Shown here one piece after another: positions 23,620 to 30,091 of a stretch of 50,997 bases of DNA. Every line of letters starts with the position of its first letter. The stretch's first letter is position 1. Below the pieces are notes generated by a model. The model saw only the letters and a list, made by a program, of their open reading frames with translations, was not told where the DNA came from and did no database searches. The translations under genes and the position numbers were made by a program. The DNA comes from Lentzea kentuckyensis (GTDB lineage Bacteria; Actinomycetota; Actinomycetes; Mycobacteriales; Pseudonocardiaceae), in the NCBI RefSeq assembly GCF_002150765.1, contig NZ_MUYM01000077.1:1-50997 (forward strand), given 5' to 3'.

Positions 23620-23679
23620 CTTGGCGTGAGCCAAGGCCGGGCAAACGGGCTGAGCGCCAAGCTGTGGATAACTTGGCGC
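23620..23679. promoter_or_regulatory. Clustered inverted repeats upstream of the AbiEi-like gene
   Basis: Two dyads with the same half-site lie directly upstream of the gene: CTTGGC-gtga-GCCAAG (23620-23635) and GCGCCAAG-10 nt-CTTGGCGC (23654-23661 and 23672-23679). AbiEi antitoxins are known to repress their own promoters through inverted repeats, so these look like autoregulatory operators. Confidence 0.55.
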
Positions 23680-23696
23680 GGGTTCACTCGGACGAG

Positions 23697-25007
23697 TTAG
23701 TCGTCGAATCCCGGTTGCCAGCGGGCGACGATTTCGCGGGCCGTCACGTGGGCGTCCAGCTGGCAGAGAATGCCTGTTGCGCCCAAAGTCACGCGATGAA
23801 TCAGCAGGTATTGCGGGGGCAGGTTCAGGGACCGGCCGGTTTGTGAGTCGGGGCTGCGCAGGTCGCCCACGCGTTCCGCCTGCGACTGCAGCCAGCGGCG
23901 GGTGAAGTGGAACGACTCGGTGCGCAGGGGCTCGACGAACGGGGCCAGGTAGCCGAGTACGTCCTCGCCGTGCAGGGACATGCCCTCGCGGATGAAGTTC
24001 TCGGTTCGCAGGAGTTCGACCAGGTCCGCGGATCGGCCGTCCAGGGCCAGCCTCGTCATCAGGCCGAGCGTCTTGGGCAGGCCGTCGGGCAGGCGGGCGA
24101 CGGCGCCGAAGTCGAGTACGCGCAGGCGGCCGTCGTCGCCCAGCATGAAGTTGCCGGGGTGCGGGTCCGCGTGCAGCAGGCCGGAGCGCGACGGGGCCGA
24201 GAAGTGGAACTCGGCTAGCAGCTGGCCGGCCAGGTCACGCTCCTCGACCGAGCCGGAACGGATGATCTGCGACAGGCCGACGCCGGAGGTCCACTCGGTG
24301 ACCATGACCTTGGGCGACGAGGCGACCACGCGAGGCACCAGCACGTGCGGGTCGTCCTCGAAGGCCTTCGCGAACGTGCGCTGGTTCGCGGCCTCGTCGC
24401 GGTAGTCGAGCTCCTCCAGGTACCGGTCGCGCAGCTCCTCCAGCAGTGGGCGCACGTCGGTGCCGGGCATGATCGCCTGCAGCAGCCGGCTGAACCGCAG
24501 CAGCTGCTTCAGGTCCGCGCGCAGGGCCTCGTCGGCGCCGGGGTACTGGACCTTCACCGCCACGTCGCGGCCGTCGTGCCACACCGCGCGGTGCACCTGG
24601 CCGATGGACGCGGAGGCGGCCGGCTCGTCGTCGAACGACTTGAAGCGCTTCACCCAGGACGCGCCGAGCTGTTCGGCGAGCACGCGGTGGGTGGTGCGGG
24701 CGGGCATCGGCGGGGCCGCGGTCTGCAGCTTGGTCAGCGCCTCGCGGTACGGGGCCGCCAGCTCGTCCGGGACGGCCGCCTCGAACACGCTCAACGCCTG
24801 GCCGAACTTCATCGCGCCGCCCTTGAGCTGGCCGAGCACCGCGAAGACCTGTTCCGCCGTCTTGGCCGTCACCTCGGCGTTGACCTCGTCGGCCGCGCGT
24901 CCGGTCAGTCGCTTCCCCCAGCCACCGACAACCCGGCCGGCCACCCCGAGCGGGAGGCTCGCCAGCTTGGCGGTGCGCTGCACGGCCTTGCGCGGAATCT
25001 CGGTCAC
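23697..25007 (-). CDS. ABC1/UbiB-family atypical kinase
   Basis: This 436-residue protein of the ABC1/ADCK/UbiB family shows the family KxGQ-type motif (LKGGAMKFGQALS), the alanine-rich nucleotide loop (ASASIGQVHRAVWHDGRDVAVKVQYP), the ExD motif region (YLEELDYRDEAANQ), catalytic HADPHPGNFML and metal-binding DFGAVARLP. Family members are ATPases or kinases linked to quinone or isoprenoid lipid metabolism. In actinobacteria this gene sits near whiB7/uvrD2, as here. The GTG start overlaps the stop of the upstream ThiF-like gene by 4 nt. Confidence 0.92.
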   Translation of the reverse strand: MTEIPRKAVQRTAKLASLPLGVAGRVVGGWGKRLTGRAADEVNAEVTAKTAEQVFAVLGQLKGGAMKFGQALSVFEAAVPDELAAPYREALTKLQTAAPPMPARTTHRVLAEQLGASWVKRFKSFDDEPAASASIGQVHRAVWHDGRDVAVKVQYPGADEALRADLKQLLRFSRLLQAIMPGTDVRPLLEELRDRYLEELDYRDEAANQRTFAKAFEDDPHVLVPRVVASSPKVMVTEWTSGVGLSQIIRSGSVEERDLAGQLLAEFHFSAPSRSGLLHADPHPGNFMLGDDGRLRVLDFGAVARLPDGLPKTLGLMTRLALDGRSADLVELLRTENFIREGMSLHGEDVLGYLAPFVEPLRTESFHFTRRWLQSQAERVGDLRSPDSQTGRSLNLPPQYLLIHRVTLGATGILCQLDAHVTAREIVARWQPGFDD

Positions 25008-25804
25008 TCGGCCATGTTATGTGCGGAGCACTGACAGTCCGGGTGCGGATACCAGCTGCGCCTCTCAGCGACACCCGCCGCCAGGTCGAGCTCGACTGTG
25101 GCGTTGAGCACGGCCGGTGGGGGCAGGTCGCGGCCGCGGATGTAGATCAACGACTCCAGGATCTGCGCCACCGCCAGCGCCGCCGTTCCGGACGCGAAGA
25201 GCACGTCGGTGGAGGCCGGGCGACCGGCGAGCTGGGTCGCGATGACGGGCCAGGCCGGGTCCTGGTCGGCGCGGTGCAGGTCCGCGCAGTTCAAACACGA
25301 GGAACGGCCGGGCAGCACCAACGGTCCGACGATGCCCACGCCCTCACGCACGCGCACGGCCAGATGCGGCGTCCGGAACGCCATCAGCGTGCTCACGAGG
25401 TTCGGATCTGGAACGAGCGTCGCCGCGAGCACCGTCAGATCCGCGTTGTGCGCGAGCTGAACGCTTGATTCAGCTAGAAGCGAAGTAATTGCGAGCGCAA
25501 GGTGACCGGCGCCGTGGACGGCGGCCGTCGCGCCCTTCACGGGGGAGCCGGTGTCGAGCAGACCGGCCTCTTCGAGCGAGTCGAGAACGGCGCTCAGCTG
25601 GCTCGGGTCCTCGCCGCGCACTTTCAGTCTTTCACCCAGTTCAGCGACGGTGTGGCGGCCGTCGAGGGCGAGGAGCTGATCGATCAGCGCTTCGGGCAGT
25701 GAGTCGATCACCACGGCGTGTTTCGGGTCGATGCCGACCTGCACGACGCCTTCGCCGCGGCGCACCACGGCAAGTCCTGCACGTACGCGAGGTCTCGTGT
25801 CCAC
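25004..25804 (-). CDS. ThiF-like / TOMM leader-binding-type protein
   Basis: The 266-residue protein resembles the E1-like proteins annotated as TOMM precursor leader peptide-binding. The N-terminus has a winged-helix-like region (VIDSLPEALIDQLLALDGRHTVAELGERL); the rest is a degenerate Rossmann-type ThiF domain (AAVHGAGHLALAITSLL) with SSCLNCADLHRADQDPAWP and the terminal CQCSAHN, probably zinc ligands. No YcaO cyclodehydratase or precursor peptide is nearby, so azole chemistry is doubtful. The GTG at 25804 begins the homologous region. It is coupled to the ABC1 kinase gene by a 4-nt overlap. Confidence 0.75.
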   Translation of the reverse strand: MDTRPRVRAGLAVVRRGEGVVQVGIDPKHAVVIDSLPEALIDQLLALDGRHTVAELGERLKVRGEDPSQLSAVLDSLEEAGLLDTGSPVKGATAAVHGAGHLALAITSLLAESSVQLAHNADLTVLAATLVPDPNLVSTLMAFRTPHLAVRVREGVGIVGPLVLPGRSSCLNCADLHRADQDPAWPVIATQLAGRPASTDVLFASGTAALAVAQILESLIYIRGRDLPPPAVLNATVELDLAAGVAERRSWYPHPDCQCSAHNMAE

Positions 25805-25813
25805 AGGAGAAGA

Positions 25814-25840
25814 CTGGCAGGGGGCGGAGCCCCCTGCCAG
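25814..25840. terminator. GGGGGC/GCCCCC palindrome between DUF5679 and ThiF-like genes
   Basis: CTGGCAGGGGGC (25814-25825) pairs perfectly with GCCCCCTGCCAG (25829-25840) around GGA. It probably ends the DUF5679 transcript. Its core matches the dispersed palindrome family seen at 26825, 33272, 41407 and 41653. Confidence 0.75.
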
Positions 25841-25848
25841 CGGAAACG

Positions 25849-26004
25849 TCAGACCTTGGCCTTGCCGAGGATCCGCGTCATCTTCGTGCCGCAGACAGGG
25901 CAGGTGCCCTTCGCCATGCGCCGGCCGTTGGTTTCCTCGACCTTGCCGTCGAAGTCGCGCTTCTCCCGACACTTGACGCAGTAGCCGTTGTAGGTCTCGG
26001 CCAC
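25849..26004 (-). CDS. DUF5679 zinc-ribbon protein
   Basis: This 51-residue protein is a single zinc ribbon: GYCVKCREKRDF, then GTCPVCGTKMTRILGK, a C-x2-C pair twice, with the conserved Arg/Lys-rich linker NGRRMAKG. DUF5679 is widespread in actinobacteria with no assigned role; the fold resembles ribosomal or topoisomerase zinc ribbons. The GTG at 26004 has GGGAGG a few nt upstream. A longer in-frame start at 26088 would add a non-homologous basic extension. Confidence 0.85.
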   Translation of the reverse strand: MAETYNGYCVKCREKRDFDGKVEETNGRRMAKGTCPVCGTKMTRILGKAKV

Positions 26005-26199
26005 AGCCCCTCCCTTGCAGTTGTGAGTGCGGACACACTCGGGGACCTTGGCGCGACGGTACCTCCGCGAGCGCGCGAAACCGCGCATGTCGTTTCCGCG
26101 CGTGTCCAGCCGCCGTTCGGTGGAACTTCACCCGCCGGGTGCGCGGCTGCCGCCGGTTGGGGGCGGAAAATTGTCAGTGCCGCCGTTTACGGTGACTCC

Positions 26200-26727
26200 A
26201 TGGCCGAACCGCGGGTGGAGGTGCGGCGGAGCCCCCGGCGCCGCCGCATGGTCAGCGCGTACCGGGAGGGCGACACCGTCGTCGTCCTTCTGCCGGCACG
26301 GATGACCAAGGGGGAAGAGAAGCACTGGGTGGCGGAGATGTTGAGCCGCCTCCAGCGCAGTGAGACGCGCAGGAAATCCCCTGCGCGAACGTCGGACGAG
26401 GCGTTGATGGCGCGGTGTGCCGAGCTGTCGGCGCGCTACCTCGACTCGCTCGCCGACCCCGTCAGCGTGCGCTGGGTGCCGCCCATGCGCACGCGCTGGG
26501 CGTCGTGCACGCCGACCGAGGGCACCATCAGGGTGTCCGAGCGGCTGCGCGACGTGCCGCCGTGGGTGCTCGACTACGTGCTCGTGCACGAGTTGGCGCA
26601 CCTGCTGGTGCCAGGGCACGGCAAGGACTTCTGGGAGTGGGTGCACCGCTACCCGAAGACCGAGCGCGCCATGGGCTACCTGGAAGGCCTCTCAGCCGCC
26701 GCAGGCTGGGGGATCACAGAAGACTGA
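26200..26727 (+). CDS. YgjP-like metallopeptidase domain protein (DUF45/M48-related)
   Basis: This 175-residue protein has a zincin signature, VLVHELAHLLVPGHGKDFW, with HExxH plus a third histidine five residues on. The segment WVPPMRTRWASCTPTEGTIRVSERLRDVPPWVLDYV is typical of the YgjP/SprT-like DUF45 family. The substrate is unknown. It is convergent with the DUF2342 metalloprotease gene across a repeat-rich gap, so two metalloproteases sit side by side in a conserved actinobacterial neighbourhood. Confidence 0.88.
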   Translation: MAEPRVEVRRSPRRRRMVSAYREGDTVVVLLPARMTKGEEKHWVAEMLSRLQRSETRRKSPARTSDEALMARCAELSARYLDSLADPVSVRWVPPMRTRWASCTPTEGTIRVSERLRDVPPWVLDYVLVHELAHLLVPGHGKDFWEWVHRYPKTERAMGYLEGLSAAAGWGITED

Positions 26728-26740
26728 GCGTCGGATGATG

Positions 26741-26801
26741 GGCGAGGTGTGCTCGCGGAGAGCGCTTCGCTCGGGGGCGAGGTGTGCTCGCGGAGAGCGC
26801 T
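26741..26801. repeat. Two-copy 26-nt direct repeat
   Basis: GGCGAGGTGTGCTCGCGGAG plus AGCGCT occurs at 26741-26766 and again, unchanged, at 26776-26801, a period of 35 nt. It lies just after the YgjP-like gene and before the palindromic repeat. Confidence 0.7.
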
Positions 26802-26824
26802 CGCCGGTCCTCGCTCAGGTGTCT

Positions 26825-26876
26825 TCTGGGGGCCGAGCCCCCAGACCCCACGCCGGGGGCAAGCCCCCGGACCCCC
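26825..26876. repeat. GGGGGC/GCCCCC palindromic repeat element
   Basis: It is a double hairpin: TCTGGGGGC-CGA-GCCCCCAGA (26825-26845), CCCCACG, then CCGGGGGC-AA-GCCCCCGG (26853-26870) and a final ACCCCC. The 33272-33325 copy has the same two-hairpin plan, which marks it as one member of a dispersed intergenic repeat family. Confidence 0.75.
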
Positions 26877-26882
26877 GAATGC

Positions 26883-26919
26883 GACGCGCCCGGTGAGGAA
26901 AGTCCTCGCCGGGCGCGTC
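26883..26919. terminator. Bidirectional terminator between YgjP-like and DUF2342 genes
   Basis: GACGCGCCCGGTGAGG (26883-26898) pairs with CCTCGCCGGGCGCGTC (26904-26919), with one G-T mismatch position and a 5-nt loop. Confidence 0.75.
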
Positions 26920-26932
26920 GTTCAGATACTGG

Positions 26933-28249
26933 TCAGCTCTCGTCGGGCTTGCCGTCCTCGGGCTTCTCGGGCTTGCCCTCGTCCTCGCGCATGGTGCGCT
27001 CCAGCTCGGCGATCGGGTCCTCGAGCGCGTTGCGGGTGTTGGTCAGGCGCTCGGCGAACTCCAGCGGGTCGTCCAGGTCCTCGGCGGTCGGGACGAGCTC
27101 GGCGTGCTCCCACACGCTGTCGCGCACCTCGACGCCGTGCTGGTCGCCGATGAGCTTCCACAGCGCGGAGGCGGCCCGCAGCTTGCGCGGGCGCAGTTCG
27201 AGGCCGACCAAGGTCGCGAAGGTCTGCTCGGCCGGGCCACCGGAGGCACGGCGGCGGCGCAGCGTCTCGCGCAGCGCCGGAGCACCGGGCAGGCGGTCGG
27301 ACACGGCGGCGTCGACCACGACGTCCACCCAGCCCTCGACCAGGGCCAGCAGGGTCTCCAGGCGGTTCAGCGCCGCCTTCTGCTCCGGGGTGGTCTGCGG
27401 TTCGAGCAGGCCGGAGCTCATGGCCTCCTCGATGGAGGCAGGGTTCGACGGGTCGATCTGGCCGGCGAGCTGCTCCAGGGCGGAGGTGTCGACCTTGATG
27501 CCCTTGGCGAACTCCTCGACGGTGTCGAGCAGCCGCTGCCGCAGCCACGGCACGTGCGTGAAGAGGCGCTGGTGCGCGGCCTCGCGGGCGGCGAGGAACA
27601 CCATCACCTCGGAGGCCGGGCGCTCCAGGCCCTCGGTGAACTTCTCGATGTTCGCGGGCAGCAGCGCCGCGGTGCCCTCGGGGCCGAGCGGCAGGCCGAC
27701 GTCGGTCGAGGTGAGCACCTCGGAGCCGAGCTGCGCCAGGGCGTTGCCGAGCTGCGATCCGAACGCCATGCCGCCCATCTGACCGAGCATCGACAGCAGC
27801 GGACCGGCCGCCTGCTTCGCCTCGGCGGGCATCGCCTCGACCCACGCGCCGGACATGCGCTGCGCGACCGGGTCGCACAGGCGCTGCCAGGTGGGGATGG
27901 TGCGCTCGATCCAGTCGCGCGCGGTCCACGCCTGGGTCGTGCGGGTGCCGGCGGGCAGCGACGTGACCGGGTCGAGCCACATCTCGGCCAGGTGCACGGC
28001 GTCCGTCACGGCACTGGACTGGTCGGCGGCGAACCCGACGGTGGTCGTCGTCGAGGACAGCTGCTGGAACGCGATCTGCTTGGCGAGGTCGTAGTTGACC
28101 GGCCCGCTCGACGTCCCGGCGCTGCTCAGCATCGCGCCCAGCTGGCTGAGCATGTTGCCCAGCTGGCTGAAGTCGAACGGGTTGTCTCCCGGCTTCCCGC
28201 TCTTGTCGTCGGGGTCGTGCGGGCTGAACCCGAACGGCACGTCACTCAT
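26933..28249 (-). CDS. Zinc-dependent metalloprotease-like protein (DUF2342)
   Basis: The 438-residue protein has the DUF2342 core: LSQLGAMLSSAGTSSGPVNYDLAKQIA near the N-terminus, AMWLDPVT-like AEMWLDPVTSLP, then LPANIEKFTEGLERPASEVMVFLAAREAAHQRLFTHVPWLRQRL. The RE-x-AH segment stands where the family has its zincin-like motif. The C-terminus is acidic and Pro/Glu/Lys-rich. It is divergent from the YlbL-type PDZ protease gene, the standard actinobacterial arrangement. Whether it is an active protease is not established. Confidence 0.88.
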   Translation of the reverse strand: MSDVPFGFSPHDPDDKSGKPGDNPFDFSQLGNMLSQLGAMLSSAGTSSGPVNYDLAKQIAFQQLSSTTTTVGFAADQSSAVTDAVHLAEMWLDPVTSLPAGTRTTQAWTARDWIERTIPTWQRLCDPVAQRMSGAWVEAMPAEAKQAAGPLLSMLGQMGGMAFGSQLGNALAQLGSEVLTSTDVGLPLGPEGTAALLPANIEKFTEGLERPASEVMVFLAAREAAHQRLFTHVPWLRQRLLDTVEEFAKGIKVDTSALEQLAGQIDPSNPASIEEAMSSGLLEPQTTPEQKAALNRLETLLALVEGWVDVVVDAAVSDRLPGAPALRETLRRRRASGGPAEQTFATLVGLELRPRKLRAASALWKLIGDQHGVEVRDSVWEHAELVPTAEDLDDPLEFAERLTNTRNALEDPIAELERTMREDEGKPEKPEDGKPDES

Positions 28250-28293
28250 GCCTCTACCGTACGCGGATCCACATGGTCGTACGCTGTTCAGCC

Positions 28294-29373
28294 GTGAGTG
28301 AAACCGTCACGACCGCACCCCCACCCGCGCCCCCGCCGAGGGAGCGCGGACTGACCCGCCGGACGTGGACGCTGATCATCAGCTTCCTAGTGGTGGCGGC
28401 ACTCGGACTGCTCGGCGGTTTCGCCAGAGTCCCGTACGTCGCGCTGGGCCCCGGCCCGACCTACGACGTGCTCGGCAAGGTCAAGGACACCGACGTCGTC
28501 TCGGTGGACGGCCAGGACACCTTCCCCACCAAGGGATCCCTGCGCATGACGACGGTCTCGCTCACCGACGACGTGTCGCTGTTCGGCGCGCTCGGCCTCT
28601 GGCTGTCCGGCCGCTACGCCCTCGCGCCGCGCGAGGAGTTCTTCAAGCCCGGCGAGTCGGAGGAGGAGGTGCAGCGCAACAACGAGCTGGCGTTCAGCGA
28701 GTCGCAGACCGCCGCCGAGGTCGCCGCGCTGCACTACCTGCAGTATCCGGGCATGGTGATCGCGAACCAGGTCACCAAGGGCAGCCCCGCGGACAACGTG
28801 ATCCCGCTCGGCGCCCGCATCATCTCCGTCAACGGCAAGCAGGTGCAGAGCGCCGCCGACGTGAGCAGCGCGCTGGAGAACACCAAGCCCGGTGACCGCA
28901 TCGAGGTGGCCTTCGAGAAGGACGGCACCTCGAAGTCGACCCAGCTCACCCTCGGCACTCGCGAGGACGGCCGCCCCGCGGGCTTCATCGGCATCTCGCC
29001 GGTGGACCGCGCCGACGTGCCGTTCAAGATCAAGATCAGCCTGTCCGACGTCGGTGGCCCGTCCGCCGGTCTGATCTTCGCGCTGGCGATCGTCGACAAG
29101 CTGACGCCGGGCGAGCTCAACGGCGGCAAGGCCATCGCGGGCACCGGCGAGATCACCGGCGACGGCACGGTGAAGCCCATCGGCGGCATCGCGTTCAAGA
29201 TGGTCGCCGCGAAGGAGGCCGGCGCGACGGCGTTCCTCGTGCCCAAGGACAACTGCCAGGACGCGAAGCAGCAGGCGCCGGAGGGGCTCAAGCTGATCAA
29301 GGTCGAGAACCTCAAGGACGCGGTGTCCTCGCTGGAGGCGCTCAACTCGGGCAAGGAGACGCCCGCCTGCTGA
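28294..29373 (+). CDS. PDZ/Lon-like secreted-side protease (YlbL family)
   Basis: This 359-residue protein has one N-terminal membrane helix (LIISFLVVAALGLLGGF), a PDZ domain in the middle (MVIANQVTKGSPADNVIPLGARIISVNGKQV) and a C-terminal S16 protease domain. The Ser257 of GGPSAGL and Lys302 of IAFKMVAAK form the Lon-type dyad, with the usual spacing of about 45 residues. It probably cleaves proteins outside the membrane. The GTG at 28294 was preferred over an upstream GTG at 28273. It is divergent from the DUF2342 gene and convergent with the PPA1309 gene. Confidence 0.9.
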   Translation: MSETVTTAPPPAPPPRERGLTRRTWTLIISFLVVAALGLLGGFARVPYVALGPGPTYDVLGKVKDTDVVSVDGQDTFPTKGSLRMTTVSLTDDVSLFGALGLWLSGRYALAPREEFFKPGESEEEVQRNNELAFSESQTAAEVAALHYLQYPGMVIANQVTKGSPADNVIPLGARIISVNGKQVQSAADVSSALENTKPGDRIEVAFEKDGTSKSTQLTLGTREDGRPAGFIGISPVDRADVPFKIKISLSDVGGPSAGLIFALAIVDKLTPGELNGGKAIAGTGEITGDGTVKPIGGIAFKMVAAKEAGATAFLVPKDNCQDAKQQAPEGLKLIKVENLKDAVSSLEALNSGKETPAC

Positions 29374-29403
29374 GCTTGTCCGCTACCCGCGAACGCACGA
29401 CAT

Positions 29404-29437
29404 CACAACCCCGGCGCGATCAAGCGCCGGGGTTGTG
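29404..29437. terminator. Bidirectional terminator between ylbL-like and PPA1309 genes
   Basis: CACAACCCCGGCGC (29404-29417) pairs perfectly over 14 bp with 29424-29437 around a GATCAA loop, between convergent genes. Confidence 0.85.
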
Positions 29438-29457
29438 CCAGCCTGGGGGTGTGCGGG

Positions 29458-29997
29458 TCAGGGGCGAAGCGTGGCGAGCAGGGCGTCGGTGAGGTTGGGC
29501 GCCAGCTCGGGGTGCTCGACGACCTCCTCTGGCACCTCGACCGTTCCGCGCAGCCGCAGCACGCAGGAGACAGAGCCGTCGCGCAGCACCGCCGCCACCA
29601 GGCGCGCCTCGCGGCGGGCCGGGTGTTCGGCCGCGAACCTGCGGGCCGCCTCGTCGTCCAGTTCGCCGTGCTGCAGTTCGGTCTCGGCCTCCGGCGGCAG
29701 GACCACGATCTCCTGGGCCAGGGCGCACCCGGTCACGGCCGGGGGCCACTCGATGCCCGCCAGCGCGTCACCCAGGTCGCCCGTCAGCTCGTCCTGGGCG
29801 ATCGGGGTCAGCGGGGAGGCCTCCGGGTCCAGCTGGGCCCGCAGCTCCGGCTGCTGCTCGATCAGGTCTGAGGTGGCCACGAGGGCGAAGAGTTGCGGGG
29901 GCTGCTCCCAGCCGCCCGCCCCGACGAACTCCTCTACCTCGCGGGCGACCGTCGGGAGGATGACCGCTGGCGTTTCACTCGCTGACACGCGTGTCAT
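29458..29997 (-). CDS. PPA1309-family protein
   Basis: This 179-residue protein is conserved in actinobacteria. Visible family features are VAREVEEFVGAGGWEQPPQLFALVATSDLI, ALAGIEWPPAVTGCALAQEIVVLPP and the C-terminal DGSVSCVLRLRG with LAPNLTDALLATLRP. It is soluble with no catalytic motif that I can recognise. In mycobacteria and relatives it lies between the PDZ protease gene and the UPF0182 gene, as here. The function is unknown. Confidence 0.88.
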   Translation of the reverse strand: MTRVSASETPAVILPTVAREVEEFVGAGGWEQPPQLFALVATSDLIEQQPELRAQLDPEASPLTPIAQDELTGDLGDALAGIEWPPAVTGCALAQEIVVLPPEAETELQHGELDDEAARRFAAEHPARREARLVAAVLRDGSVSCVLRLRGTVEVPEEVVEHPELAPNLTDALLATLRP

Positions 29998-30091
29998 CGT
30001 AAGACCGCCGACTTCACGGGAACCCAGGGCGTCGTCCGTAGAGTTGGACTAAACGTACGTATTGAAATTCCGCGATCCAGGAGCGTGCCTC

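Noticed and set aside
26741..26801. Possible CRISPR-like direct repeats
   Set aside because: Only two copies, 9-nt gap, no further units and no cas genes; a simple duplication.
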